In this document: piece after piece, positions 1 through 6,747 of the stretch
Layout: every line of letters starts with the position of its first letter
Position numbering within the stretch: position 1 is the stretch's first letter
NCBI GenBank assembly: GCA_023394015.1
Contig: JAEXBL010000276.1
Span: forward strand, 1-8,837
DNA: 8,837 nt
Direction of reading: 5' to 3'
DNA from: Pseudomonadota bacterium
Lineage (GTDB): Bacteria > Pseudomonadota > Gammaproteobacteria > Burkholderiales > Burkholderiaceae_C
Made by a program: the position numbers and the translations under genes
Notes under the pieces: model-generated
The model's database searches: none
What the model saw: the letters and a program-made list of their open reading frames with translations, nothing else
What the model was told of the DNA's origin: nothing

Positions 1-780
1 GTTGAAGTTGGCGCTGGTGAGCTCGCCGATGCGCTGGGTGCTGGTGCCGCGCAGTTCGGCCAGGCGGGCCGCCACGTGGGGCACGTAGGCCGGCGTGTTG
101 AGCTTGCCGCGGTACGGCACGGGCGCCAGGTACGGCGCGTCGGTCTCGATCAGCAGGCGGTCGTCGGGCACCAGGGTGGCCACCTCGTGCAGCTCGCGTG
201 CGTTCTTGAAGGTGACGATGCCCGACAGGGACACGTAAAAGCCCAGGTCCAGCGCCGCGCGGGCCACTTCGCGCGTTTCGGTGAAGCAGTGGAACACGCC
301 GCCCGCGCTGCCGGGGCCGCCGTCCTCGCCCTCCTCCTTCAGGATTGACAAGGTGTCGTCGGGCGCGGCCCGGGTGTGGTTCACCAGCGGCACGCCGGCG
401 CGCCGCGCCGCGCGGATGGGGGTGCGAAAGCGCTGGCGCTGCCATTCCATGTCGGCGATGCTGCGGCCGCCCTTGCGCTCTTCCATCTGGTAGTAGTCGA
501 GCCCGGTTTCGCCCACGGCGACCACCTTGGGCAGGCGTGTGGCGGCCACCAGTTCGTCGACGTCCGGCTCGTGCACGTTTTCGCTGTCCGGGTGCACACC
601 GGCGCTGGCCCAGAAGTTGTCGTAGCGCGCCGCCAGCGCCTGCACAGACGGGAACTCCTCCATGGTGGTGCTGATGCACAGCGCGCGCGTGCCCTGGGCC
701 GCGGCCATGGCGGCGCGCACGCCGGGGATGTCGCCCGCCAGCTCGGGGAAAGTCAGATGACAGTGGGAATCGGTGAACAT
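1..780 (-). CDS. TatD family metal-dependent hydrolase (DNase), 3' end cut by window edge
   Basis: Minus-strand reading from ATG at 780 gives 260 residues with no stop before the window edge, so only the last few residues are probably missing (the family is usually about 260 residues). It is a TIM-barrel amidohydrolase-fold enzyme; TatD-family proteins are metal-dependent DNases. Visible metal-site residues are the HxH pair H6/H8 (in DSHCHL), E91 (GETGLDYY), H135 (VNHTRAA), H164 (GVFHCFTE) and D214 (ETDAPYLAP), so the active site looks complete. A short acidic, glycine-rich stretch (about residues 149-160, EEGEDGGPGSAG) lies just before the HCF strand and may be a loop. It is the last visible gene of the mltG-tmk-holB-pilZ-tatD order, but a 139-base gap separates it from pilZ, so it may be expressed partly on its own. 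No strong Shine-Dalgarno precedes the ATG. Which paralogue (TatD, YcfH or YjjV type) is unsettled; the position after holB and pilZ favours YcfH type. Confidence 0.93.
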   Translation of the reverse strand, partial: MFTDSHCHLTFPELAGDIPGVRAAMAAAQGTRALCISTTMEEFPSVQALAARYDNFWASAGVHPDSENVHEPDVDELVAATRLPKVVAVGETGLDYYQMEERKGGRSIADMEWQRQRFRTPIRAARRAGVPLVNHTRAAPDDTLSILKEEGEDGGPGSAGGVFHCFTETREVARAALDLGFYVSLSGIVTFKNARELHEVATLVPDDRLLIETDAPYLAPVPYRGKLNTPAYVPHVAARLAELRGTSTQRIGELTSANFN

Positions 781-849
781 GCACAAGGCCTGGGCATGGC
801 CGCGGCGCGGCGGCCCCGGGGCCAAAAGAAGCAACTGATTTCGATGCTA

Positions 850-880
850 GCACCGCGCGCGCCTGGCGCGCTGTCGGTGC
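850..880. repeat. GC-rich stem-loop in the pilZ-tatD gap
   Basis: The 139-base gap 781-919 has no gene. It contains a strong interrupted palindrome. Outer arms GCACCG (850-855) and CGGTGC (875-880) enclose inner arms GCGCGC (857-862) and GCGCGC (866-871) around a CTG loop. This gives 12 base pairs with a small 1x3 internal loop. No U-tract follows on the minus strand, so it is not a classic intrinsic terminator. It could slow transcription, protect the 3' end of the upstream mRNA, or mark a processing site before tatD. A separate perfect 12-base palindrome, GGCCCCGGGGCC, sits at 812-823. A TAGCAT that resembles a -10 box lies just after the hairpin on the minus strand (853-848), but I see no well-spaced -35. 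Confidence 0.5.
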
Positions 881-919
881 GTGCCGCATTCCGCCCGCGC
901 CCAGGGGTGCGGCGGCGGC

Positions 920-1297
920 TCAAATGGTTTGCGTGGGGCGGTCCGAGCCCAGGGCCGAGCCCAGGATGCGCTCGATCTTGGCCTTGAGCTGCTCGGACTT
1001 CTCGTCCTTCGGAAAGCGGATGCCCACGCCCTGCGTGCGGTTGCCGCTGGAGCGCGCCGGCGTGATCCAGGCCACCTTGCCTGCCACCGGGTAGCGCTGC
1101 GGGTCGTCGGGCAAGGTGATCAGCACGTACATGTCGTCGCCCAGCTTGTGCTCGCGCGCCGTGGGGATGAAGATGCCGCCCTCGGCGAACATGGGAATGT
1201 AGGCCGCGTACAGCGCGGCTTTTTCCTTGATCGCCAGTTGGATGACGCTGGGGCGCGGCGTGGACAGGGCGGCGTTCTGGCTTGGCGTGGTGGACAT
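920..1297 (-). CDS. pilZ: PilZ domain protein, type IV pilus assembly
   Basis: A 125-residue single-domain protein with the PilZ fold. It matches the type IV pilus PilZ subgroup: residues about 17-115 carry YAAYIP (30-35), EGGIFIPT (39-46), LGDDMYVLITLP and the VAGKVAWITP strand followed by the G-N-R-T-Q-G-VGIRF segment. In Pseudomonas and Xanthomonas this protein is needed for pilus biogenesis and acts through the PilB ATPase and FimX. The two c-di-GMP motifs of canonical PilZ domains (RxxxR and D/NxSxxG) are absent: the N-terminal side reads KEKAALYAAY and the second motif position reads AEGGIF. It therefore probably does not bind c-di-GMP itself. It starts 19 bases after the holB stop, in the same operon. 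The start ATG at 1297 has no clear Shine-Dalgarno, so the exact N-terminus (a loose 16-residue lead) is less certain than the family. Confidence 0.92.
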   Translation of the reverse strand: MSTTPSQNAALSTPRPSVIQLAIKEKAALYAAYIPMFAEGGIFIPTAREHKLGDDMYVLITLPDDPQRYPVAGKVAWITPARSSGNRTQGVGIRFPKDEKSEQLKAKIERILGSALGSDRPTQTI

Positions 1298-1316
1298 GGC
1301 GGCAATGTAAACAGCT

Positions 1317-2318
1317 TCAGCGACGCGAGTTTAGGGCCTGGCGGGCACTGCTGACCAGGAATTCCGTCGCCAAACCGGGGTTTAAAGGGTGTTCGGCCGT
1401 GCGGGCCGACTGCGCCAGTTGCTGCCACCAGCGGGTAAGCGCCGCCACGGGCAGCGGGTGCTCGGGCAGGTCGGCGCGGTCGAAAAAGCGCGGCGCGGCG
1501 CCCAGTTGCAGCGCCAGCAGGTCGTGGCACAGCTTTTGCAGCCGGCTCACGCTTTCGGCCAGTGGCAGATCGGCCAGAGCGCTGACGTCGCCCCGCGCCA
1601 GCGCGCGCGGCAGCAGCGCCCAGCGGCGGGCGCTGTCCTTGGCCTGCGCCAGGGCCAGCGCCTCGGCCGGCCGGCCGCCGGCAGCGCGCAGCAGGGCGGC
1701 GCCCTCCTCTGCGCCCAGGCCTTGCGCGGCCAGCCAGGGCAGCGCCTCGTCGGCACCAGGCCAGAGCATGGTGTGGCCCAGGCAGCGGCTGCGGATGGTG
1801 GGCAGCAACTGGTGCGCGGCGTCGCTGGCCAGCACGAAGCGCACCTCGCCCGGCGGCTCTTCCAGCGTCTTCAGCAGCGCGTTGGCCGTCACCGCATTCA
1901 TGCGCTCGGCCGGGTACACCAGCACCGCCTTGCCGCGCCCACGGCCGCTGGTGCGCTGGGCGAACTCGATGGCCTCGCGCATGGCGTCGACGCGGATCTC
2001 CTTGCTGGGCTTGCGCTTCTTGTCGTCGATGTCGGATTGCGCCTTCTCCGGCAGCGGCCAGCCGCGCGCGATCATGTCAGTCTCGGGCATCAGCACCACC
2101 AGGTCGGGGTGGGTGTGCACCGCCACGCCATGACAGCTCGGGCACTGGCCGCAGGCGCCCTGGGCGGTCGGCCGGTCGCACAGCCAGGCCGTGACCAGCG
2201 CCAGCGCCAGCTCGGCCTGGCCCAACCCGGACGGGCCGTGCAGCAGCCAGGCGTGGCCGCGCTGGGCCAGCAGGGCCTGCAACTGGCGGCCAATCCACGG
2301 GGCGGCGGGCGCGCTCAC
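1317..2318 (-). CDS. holB: DNA polymerase III subunit delta prime (clamp loader)
   Basis: A 333-residue AAA+-like clamp-loader subunit; it works with delta, tau/gamma, chi and psi to load the beta sliding clamp. The start is GTG at 2318, which overlaps the tmk stop as GTGA. An open frame continues upstream to 2696 but runs inside tmk and is not real. Landmarks: a degenerate P-loop GPSGLGQA (28-35) in which the Walker lysine is replaced by Q34; a zinc module with C47, C56, C59 and C62 (CGQCPSC); the [11 protein letters not shown] segment (146-156); and the SRC motif S177-R178-C179, which supplies the arginine finger to the neighbouring ATPase subunit. Loss of the Walker lysine is expected, because delta prime does not hydrolyse ATP. 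A basic, charged insertion lies at about residues 84-107. The C-terminal collar domain follows, from about residue 200. The operon position between tmk and pilZ supports the call. Confidence 0.96.
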   Translation of the reverse strand: MSAPAAPWIGRQLQALLAQRGHAWLLHGPSGLGQAELALALVTAWLCDRPTAQGACGQCPSCHGVAVHTHPDLVVLMPETDMIARGWPLPEKAQSDIDDKKRKPSKEIRVDAMREAIEFAQRTSGRGRGKAVLVYPAERMNAVTANALLKTLEEPPGEVRFVLASDAAHQLLPTIRSRCLGHTMLWPGADEALPWLAAQGLGAEEGAALLRAAGGRPAEALALAQAKDSARRWALLPRALARGDVSALADLPLAESVSRLQKLCHDLLALQLGAAPRFFDRADLPEHPLPVAALTRWWQQLAQSARTAEHPLNPGLATEFLVSSARQALNSRR

Positions 2319-2977
2319 AGCCAGCCCCTGCCCTGCACCGCAGCGTGCACGTCGCGCCACACGGCCTCGCGCGGCTGGTCGGCGCGGATGCGGGCAAAGC
2401 GCGCTGGTGCCTCGGCGGCGCGGCGGGCGTAGCCGGCGCGCACGGCGTCGAAGAAGGCGGCCGGCTGCGACTCGAACTTGTCGGGCACGCGCACGCCCAC
2501 CAGGCGCTCGGCGGCCACGGCGGGCGGCAGGTCGAACCACAAGGTCAGGTCGGGCTGCAGCAGGGCTTGATGCGCCAAGTCTGGCGCCAGCGCCTGTGTA
2601 TCCTGCGCCAACAGTTCCAGTGTTGACAGCGACTCCCAGTCGAAGCCACGCCCGCCGCCCTGGTAGGCGAAGGTGGCGTCGGTGAAGCGGTCGCACAGCA
2701 GCACGTCGCCGCGCGCCAGCGCCGGGGCGATGACCTGGCGGATGTGGTCGCGGCGGGCGGCGAACATCAGCAGCGCCTCGGTCAGCGCGTCCATGGGCTG
2801 GTGCAGCGCCAGCTCGCGGATCTGCTCGGCCAGCGGCGTGCCGCCGGGCTCGCGCGTTCGCACCACGCGGCGGCCGGCGGCGCGCAGGGCGTCGGCCAGG
2901 GCCTCGATGTGCGTGGACTTGCCGGCGCCGTCGATGCCCTCGAAGCTGATGAACAGGCCGCGCGTGTTCATGCTCAT
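2315..2977 (-). CDS. tmk: Thymidylate kinase (dTMP kinase)
   Basis: A 220-residue cytosolic P-loop kinase that phosphorylates dTMP to dTDP with ATP, an essential step of dTTP supply. The Walker A loop is GIDGAGKST (14-22). The [14 protein letters not shown] segment (41-54) and the FAARRDHI helix (72-79) contact nucleotide, and the DRF motif (96-98, followed by [12 protein letters not shown]) is the kinase signature. The LID region and C-terminal helices (around [14 protein letters not shown] and AGYARRA) are present. Length matches the family (about 205-220). The start is ATG 2977, overlapping the mltG stop as ATGA; a second in-frame ATG two codons later (2971) would only remove Met-Ser. Its own stop overlaps the GTG of holB. 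These overlaps imply translational coupling across mltG, tmk and holB. Confidence 0.97.
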   Translation of the reverse strand: MSMNTRGLFISFEGIDGAGKSTHIEALADALRAAGRRVVRTREPGGTPLAEQIRELALHQPMDALTEALLMFAARRDHIRQVIAPALARGDVLLCDRFTDATFAYQGGGRGFDWESLSTLELLAQDTQALAPDLAHQALLQPDLTLWFDLPPAVAAERLVGVRVPDKFESQPAAFFDAVRAGYARRAAEAPARFARIRADQPREAVWRDVHAAVQGRGWL

Positions 2978-4002
2978 GGTTGGCTGGTGCCCGCGGCGGG
3001 CGCCGGCGCCGCCCCGCCCCGCTGGTAGCGGTTGACGGCGCGGTTGTGGTCCTGCAGCGAGGTGCTGAACTGGCTGCTGCCGTCGCCGCGGGCGACGAAG
3101 TACAGCGCCTTGGTGTCCGCCGGCTGCACGGCCGCCATCAGCGAGGCCTTGCCCGGCATGGCGATGGGCGTGGGCGGCAGGCCGGCGCGGGTGTAGGTGT
3201 TGAAGGGCGTGTCGGCCTGCAGGTGGCTGCGGCGCAGGTTGCCGTCGAAGGCGTCGCCCAGGCCGTAGATCACCGTCGGGTCGGTCTGCAGGCGCATGCC
3301 GATCTTCAGCCGGTTGATGAACACCCCGGCCACCTCGGGCCGGTCAGCGGGCAGGCCGGTTTCCTTCTCGACGATGCTGGCCAGGATCAGCGCCTCGTCG
3401 GCGTTTTTGAGTGGCAAGCCGGGCGCGCGCGCGTCCCAGGCGGCCTGCAGGCGGCGCTCCATCAGCTGCATCGACTGGCGCAGGATGTCCAGGTCGCTGG
3501 CGTTCTTGAAGTAGTGGTAGGTATCGGGGAAGAAGCGCCCCTCGGCCGCCACGCCGGGCTTGCCCAGCGCCTGCATGATGGCGGCCGGCGCCATGTCCCG
3601 CGTCTCGTGGCGCAGGTGCTCGGCCCTGGCCAGCGCGTCGCGGAACTGCTGGAAGGTCCAGCCCTCCACCAGCGTCACCACCAGCACGATGCGCTCGCCG
3701 CGCACCAGCTTGCTCAGCAGATCGCCCGGCGTCATGCCGCGGGTGACGGCGTAGTCGCCGGGCTGGATGGTCTGCTCGCGCCCGGCCAGGCGGAAGTACC
3801 ACTGCAGCAGCTCGGGCCGGGTGCGCACGCCGCCGTCCACCGCGCGGGCGGCCGCCGTGCGCAGCGAAGCGCCTTCGGGCACGCTGATTTCCACCTTCTC
3901 GGCCGCCAGCGGCAGGGGCTGCTGCGTCCACCACCAGGCCCAGCCGCCGGTCGCCAGGGCCAGCGCCAGCAGCAAAGCCAGCAGTTTGAATAGGGTTCGC
4001 AC
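2974..4002 (-). CDS. mltG: Endolytic murein transglycosylase MltG (YceG family)
   Basis: A 342-residue inner-membrane lytic transglycosylase that cuts nascent glycan strands inside the chain and is thought to set strand length or release them during elongation. Residues 1-26 form a single membrane anchor (K6 then a Leu/Ala-rich stretch to WAWWW), with the rest in the periplasm. A LysM-like segment lies at about 36-105 ([23 protein letters not shown]). The YceG domain follows, with FFPDTYHY (157-164), the catalytic block [11 protein letters not shown] (206-216, whose Glu is the expected acid/base, probably E212), [21 protein letters not shown] (227-247), [13 protein letters not shown] (268-280) and [12 protein letters not shown] (301-312). 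The tail after 328 is Ala/Pro-rich and probably unstructured. The start is GTG (4002) with a modest AGGA about 13 bases upstream; no in-frame start lies further up. It is the first gene of the leftward operon and is divergent from ygfZ. Confidence 0.96.
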   Translation of the reverse strand: MRTLFKLLALLLALALATGGWAWWWTQQPLPLAAEKVEISVPEGASLRTAAARAVDGGVRTRPELLQWYFRLAGREQTIQPGDYAVTRGMTPGDLLSKLVRGERIVLVVTLVEGWTFQQFRDALARAEHLRHETRDMAPAAIMQALGKPGVAAEGRFFPDTYHYFKNASDLDILRQSMQLMERRLQAAWDARAPGLPLKNADEALILASIVEKETGLPADRPEVAGVFINRLKIGMRLQTDPTVIYGLGDAFDGNLRRSHLQADTPFNTYTRAGLPPTPIAMPGKASLMAAVQPADTKALYFVARGDGSSQFSTSLQDHNRAVNRYQRGGAAPAPAAGTSQP

Positions 4003-4049
4003 GGGGGTGTCGAGGTCCTGAAAATGAACCGGCCATGATAATTGAGGCC
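4003..4049. promoter_or_regulatory. Divergent promoter region between mltG and ygfZ
   Basis: Only 47 bases separate the mltG GTG from the preferred ygfZ ATG, so promoters for the leftward operon and for ygfZ must overlap here or extend into the coding ends. This is the most AT-rich stretch nearby. On the plus strand GATAAT (4037-4042) differs from the sigma-70 -10 consensus at one position; no good TTGACA-like -35 is seen about 17 bases upstream. If that -10 is used, transcription would start close to ATG 4050. On the minus strand AATTATCAT (4043-4035) is the only candidate -10 for mltG. Both assignments are by eye and weak. Confidence 0.35.
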
Positions 4050-4967
4050 ATGTCCGAGTCCGTTTCCGCTTCCCTCGCCGCCGCCCTGCCCCGCGGCATT
4101 GCCCCCCTGCCCCATTTGGGCGTGATTCGCGCCCGCGGCGAAGACGCCGCCAGCTTTCTGCAAGGCCAGCTCACGCAGGACGTGGTGCTGATGCGCCCCG
4201 GCGACGCGCGCCTGGCCGCCTTTTGCAACGCCAAGGGCCGCATGCTGGCGAGCTTTCAGGTGCTGAAGACCGCCTCCGACGAGTTGCTGCTGGTCACCAG
4301 CGCCGACACGCTGCCGGCCACGCTCAAGCGCCTGTCCATGTTCGTGCTGCGCGCCAAGCTCAAGCTGAGCGACGCCACCGGCGACTTCGAGCGCTGGGGG
4401 CAACTGGGCGATGAAGGCCCGTCGAACGCCGAGCCGGCCCTGCACCGCATCGCCCTGCCCGCCGCCGGCGACGTGGCCCGCACGCTGTGGCTGGCGCCCG
4501 TCGGCAGTGCACTACCGGCAGGCGTGGCGACCATCACCGAGGCCGATTGGCTGCGCGCCGAGGTGGCCAGCGGCGTGGCGCGCGTCACGCAGCCGGTGGT
4601 GGAGGCCTTCGTGCCGCAGATGCTGAACTACGAATCGGTGGATGGCGTCAACTTCAAGAAGGGTTGCTACCCCGGCCAGGAAGTGGTGGCGCGCAGCCAG
4701 TTCCGCGGCGCCATCAAGCGGCGCGCCTACGTCGGCCAGGTGGATGGCGCGGCCGAGGCCGGGCAGGAAGTGTTCTCCGCCGCCGACCCCGAGCAGCCGG
4801 TCGGCCTGATCGCCCAGGCCGTCGCCGCGCCGGACGGCGGCAGCGCCGTCATCGCCGTGCTGCAGGTGGCCGAAGTGGCGGGCGGCGGCGCCCTGCATGT
4901 CGGCAGCGCCAGCGGCCCGGCCCTCACGGGCCTGGGCATTCCCTACCCGCTGGCCGAGGACATCTGA
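4050..4967 (+). CDS. ygfZ: YgfZ/GcvT-like folate-binding protein, Fe-S cluster maintenance
   Basis: A 305-residue cytosolic protein of the YgfZ branch of the aminomethyltransferase (GcvT) fold. YgfZ binds tetrahydrofolate and supports assembly or repair of certain Fe-S enzymes, such as the tRNA-modifying MiaB. The diagnostic motif KGCYPGQE is at 204-211 with its conserved Cys206, preceded by NYESVDGVNFKKG and followed by VVAR. The N-terminal part shows GEDAASFLQGQLTQDV (30-45) and CNAKGRMLASF (59-69), typical of the family. Two in-frame ATGs exist, 4035 and 4050. I prefer 4050, because the five extra residues (MIIEA) look unlike a family N-terminus and overlap the likely promoter. The Shine-Dalgarno evidence is poor for both: GAGG at 4044-4047 is only two bases from the 4050 ATG. 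It is transcribed divergently from mltG. Confidence 0.93.
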   Translation: MSESVSASLAAALPRGIAPLPHLGVIRARGEDAASFLQGQLTQDVVLMRPGDARLAAFCNAKGRMLASFQVLKTASDELLLVTSADTLPATLKRLSMFVLRAKLKLSDATGDFERWGQLGDEGPSNAEPALHRIALPAAGDVARTLWLAPVGSALPAGVATITEADWLRAEVASGVARVTQPVVEAFVPQMLNYESVDGVNFKKGCYPGQEVVARSQFRGAIKRRAYVGQVDGAAEAGQEVFSAADPEQPVGLIAQAVAAPDGGSAVIAVLQVAEVAGGGALHVGSASGPALTGLGIPYPLAEDI

Positions 4968-4992
4968 GTTCGCCGCGCCCCCAGCCGCCGAT

Positions 4993-5025
4993 GTGACAGC
5001 GGGGCCGGGGCTACCCCCCTACGAT
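4993..5025 (+). promoter_or_regulatory. Possible promoter of the SMP-30 family gene
   Basis: The 91-base gap between ygfZ and the next gene holds a GTGACA (4993-4998) that resembles a -35 and a TACGAT (5020-5025) that resembles a -10. The spacer is 21 bases, longer than the preferred 16-18, so this is only a candidate. No hairpin with a U-tract follows ygfZ, so read-through from ygfZ into this gene is also possible. Confidence 0.28.
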
Positions 5026-5044
5026 GGCCGCTCCCTAAAAACCC

Positions 5045-5051
5045 GAGGAGA
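5045..5051 (+). promoter_or_regulatory. Strong ribosome binding site deciding the SMP-30 gene start
   Basis: GAGGAGA lies 7-8 bases before ATG 5059, the clearest Shine-Dalgarno in the window. It fixes the start at 5059, although the frame stays open upstream to an ATG at 4897 that lies inside ygfZ. Confidence 0.8.
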
Positions 5052-5058
5052 CCGCGCC

Positions 5059-5949
5059 ATGACCGCCTTCGACACCCTGCTGACCGGCTACAGCTTTTTC
5101 GAGGGCCCGCGCTGGCACGACGGCTGCCTGTGGCTGTCGGACTTCTACACGCACCAGGTGATCGCCTGCGACCTGCAGGGCCGGGTCGAGAAGATTGCCG
5201 ACGTGCCCGGCCAGCCCTCCGGCCTGGGCTGGCTGCCCGACGGGCGGCTGCTGATCGTGTCGATGCGCGACCGCCGCGTGCTGCGGCGCGAGGCCGATGG
5301 GCGCCTGGTCACCCACGCCGATCTGTCCGGCATCGCCACCGGCCACTGCAACGACATGGCGGTGGACGCGCAGGGCCGCGCCTGGGTCGGCAACTTCGGC
5401 TTCGACCTGATGGGCGGCGGCGCCGTGCAGACCGCCAACCTGGCGCGCGTGGACCCGGACGGCAGCGTGCACCTGGCGGCGCGCGACCTGTACTTTCCCA
5501 ACGCCATCCTGCCCACGCCGGACGGCCAAACGCTGATCGTCAACGAAACCCTGGGCAACCGCCTGTCGGCCTTCGACATCGGTGCCGACGGCCGCCTGGG
5601 CCCCCGCCGCGACTGGGCCGTGTTCGGCCCGCTGGTGCAGAGCGACAAGATGGACGACTACATCGCCGGCGGCAAGCTGGCGGCCGACGGCGGCGTGCTG
5701 GACGCCGAAGGCGCCGTCTGGGTGGCCGATGCCATCGGCCACCGCGCCCTCCGCGTGGCCGAGGGCGGGCGCGTGCTGCAAGAGGTATCGACCGGCGCCC
5801 AGGGCTGCTTCGCCTGCACCCTGGGCGGGCCGGACGGGCGCACGCTGTTCCTGTGCGTGGCGCCCGATTTTCTGGAGCACAATCGCGCCCCGGCGCGCGA
5901 GGCGCAGCTCTGGAGCACGCGGGTCGACGTGCCGGGCCTGGGGTTCTGA
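5059..5949 (+). CDS. SMP-30/gluconolactonase/LRE family hydrolase
   Basis: A 296-residue six-bladed beta-propeller of the SMP-30/gluconolactonase family. Members are divalent-metal lactonases or related esterases, often acting on sugar lactones. The predicted metal ligands are all present: E15 in FFEGPRW (13-19), N148 in FPNAI (146-150) and D210 in the ADGGVLDAEG block (209-218). N98 in GHCNDMAVD (95-103) is the usual fourth active-site residue. Repeated D-x-x-G-x-x-W/L blade motifs (DAQGRAWVG, DAEGAVWVA, DGRLLIV) fit the fold. There is no signal peptide, so it is probably cytosolic. Start 5059 is set by the GAGGAGA site. It follows ygfZ on the same strand and converges on the ABC transporter operon with a 21-base gap; neither neighbour hints at the substrate. 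A sugar-acid lactone is the usual guess for the family but cannot be read from this sequence. Confidence 0.9.
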   Translation: MTAFDTLLTGYSFFEGPRWHDGCLWLSDFYTHQVIACDLQGRVEKIADVPGQPSGLGWLPDGRLLIVSMRDRRVLRREADGRLVTHADLSGIATGHCNDMAVDAQGRAWVGNFGFDLMGGGAVQTANLARVDPDGSVHLAARDLYFPNAILPTPDGQTLIVNETLGNRLSAFDIGADGRLGPRRDWAVFGPLVQSDKMDDYIAGGKLAADGGVLDAEGAVWVADAIGHRALRVAEGGRVLQEVSTGAQGCFACTLGGPDGRTLFLCVAPDFLEHNRAPAREAQLWSTRVDVPGLGF

Positions 5950-5950
5950 G

Positions 5951-5971
5951 AAAACGCCGGTCGCCGCCGGC
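5951..5971 (-). terminator. Intrinsic terminator of the ABC transporter operon
   Basis: On the minus strand, GCCGG (5971-5967), a six-base loop and CCGGC (5960-5956) form a 5-base-pair GC stem, followed by G and a TTTT run (5954-5951). It begins within the ATPase gene's stop codon and fills the 21-base gap to the convergent SMP-30 gene. The stem is short, so termination may be partial. On the plus strand the same hairpin has no U-tract after it. Confidence 0.5.
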
Positions 5972-6747
5972 TACAGCATGTGGTTCAAAAACGCCCGCGC
6001 CCGCTCGTGCCACGGGTCGGCGAAGAATTCGCGCGCCGGGCGCTCCTCGACGATCCGGCCCTCGTCCATGAACACCACGCGGTGCGCCACCTCGCGGGCG
6101 AAGGCCATCTCGTGCGTCACCACCAGCATGGTCATGCGCTCGGCCGCCAGTTGGCGTATGGTGCGCAGCACCTCGCCGGTCAGCTCGGGGTCGAGCGCGC
6201 TGGTGGGCTCGTCGAACAGCAGGATGTCGGGCTGCATGGCCAGCGCGCGGGCAATCGCCACGCGCTGCTTCTGCCCGCCCGACAGGCGCGCCGGGTAGGC
6301 GTCGCGCTTGTCGGCCAGACCGACCTTGGCCAGCAGGGCCTCGGCCAGCCGCACGGCCTGCGCGCGCGGCAGCTTCTTGACGGTGAGCGGCGCCTCGATC
6401 AGGTTCTGCAGCACGGTGAGGTGCGGGAACAGGTTGAAGTGCTGGAACACCATGCCGGTGTGGCGACACACGCGGCGCACTTCGCCCTCGGAGGGATAGC
6501 GCGCCACGCCCTGCGCGTCGGCGCTGGCCAGGGTTTCACCGGCGATGCGCACGCTGCCGCGGTCGAGCGTTTCCAGGTGGTTCAGGCAGCGCAGCAGGGT
6601 CGACTTGCCCGAGCCGGAGGGGCCGAGCACGGCCACCACCTCGCCGCGCCGCACGGTGAGGTCGACGCCTTGCAGCACGGGCAGCGCGCCGAAACGCTTG
6701 TGCAGGCCGCGGGCCTCGATCATGGGGGTGGCGGCGTCAGGCGTCAT
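5971..6747 (-). CDS. Polar amino acid ABC transporter, ATP-binding protein
   Basis: A 258-residue ABC ATPase of the GlnQ/HisP type, which drives import of polar amino acids. All motor motifs are intact: Walker A GPSGSGKST (42-50), Q-loop Q102 (GMVFQHFNLFPHLTV), signature LSGGQ (155-159), Walker B ILLFD with catalytic E180 (175-180), the D-loop SALD (183-186) and switch H212 (VVTHE). The FNLFPH segment after the Q-loop and the EPTSALDPEL block are typical of the amino acid import subfamily. The ATG at 6747 overlaps the permease stop by 11 bases. A second in-frame ATG at 6723 (giving MIEARGLHKRFG) would leave a short gap and is also plausible; neither has a clear Shine-Dalgarno. It is the last gene of the SBP-permease-ATPase operon and is followed by a hairpin terminator. 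Confidence 0.95.
   Translation of the reverse strand: MTPDAATPMIEARGLHKRFGALPVLQGVDLTVRRGEVVAVLGPSGSGKSTLLRCLNHLETLDRGSVRIAGETLASADAQGVARYPSEGEVRRVCRHTGMVFQHFNLFPHLTVLQNLIEAPLTVKKLPRAQAVRLAEALLAKVGLADKRDAYPARLSGGQKQRVAIARALAMQPDILLFDEPTSALDPELTGEVLRTIRQLAAERMTMLVVTHEMAFAREVAHRVVFMDEGRIVEERPAREFFADPWHERARAFLNHML

Noticed and set aside
2234..2237. Loss of the Walker A lysine in HolB as a defect
   Set aside because: Delta prime normally lacks a working P-loop, and the arginine-finger SRC motif and zinc cysteines are intact, so this is a family trait.
2319..2696. Upstream extension of the holB frame to 459 residues
   Set aside because: It runs wholly inside tmk in another frame and has Arg/Ala-rich GC-shadow composition. 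The GTG at 2318 overlapping the tmk stop gives a normal-length delta prime.
2980..3993. 337-residue plus-strand open frame opposite mltG
   Set aside because: Its composition (Gly/Arg/His/Val-rich, no recognisable motif) is the mirror of mltG codon bias. Long antisense frames are expected in DNA this rich in GC.
4897..5058. Upstream extension of the SMP-30 frame to 350 residues
   Set aside because: The start lies inside ygfZ and the added residues do not look like the family. A strong GAGGAGA site points to ATG 5059.
5540..6469. 309-residue minus-strand open frame across the convergent gene ends
   Set aside because: It overlaps the true ATPase gene in another frame and the antisense of the SMP-30 gene. 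It is Arg/Pro/Ala-rich without motifs.
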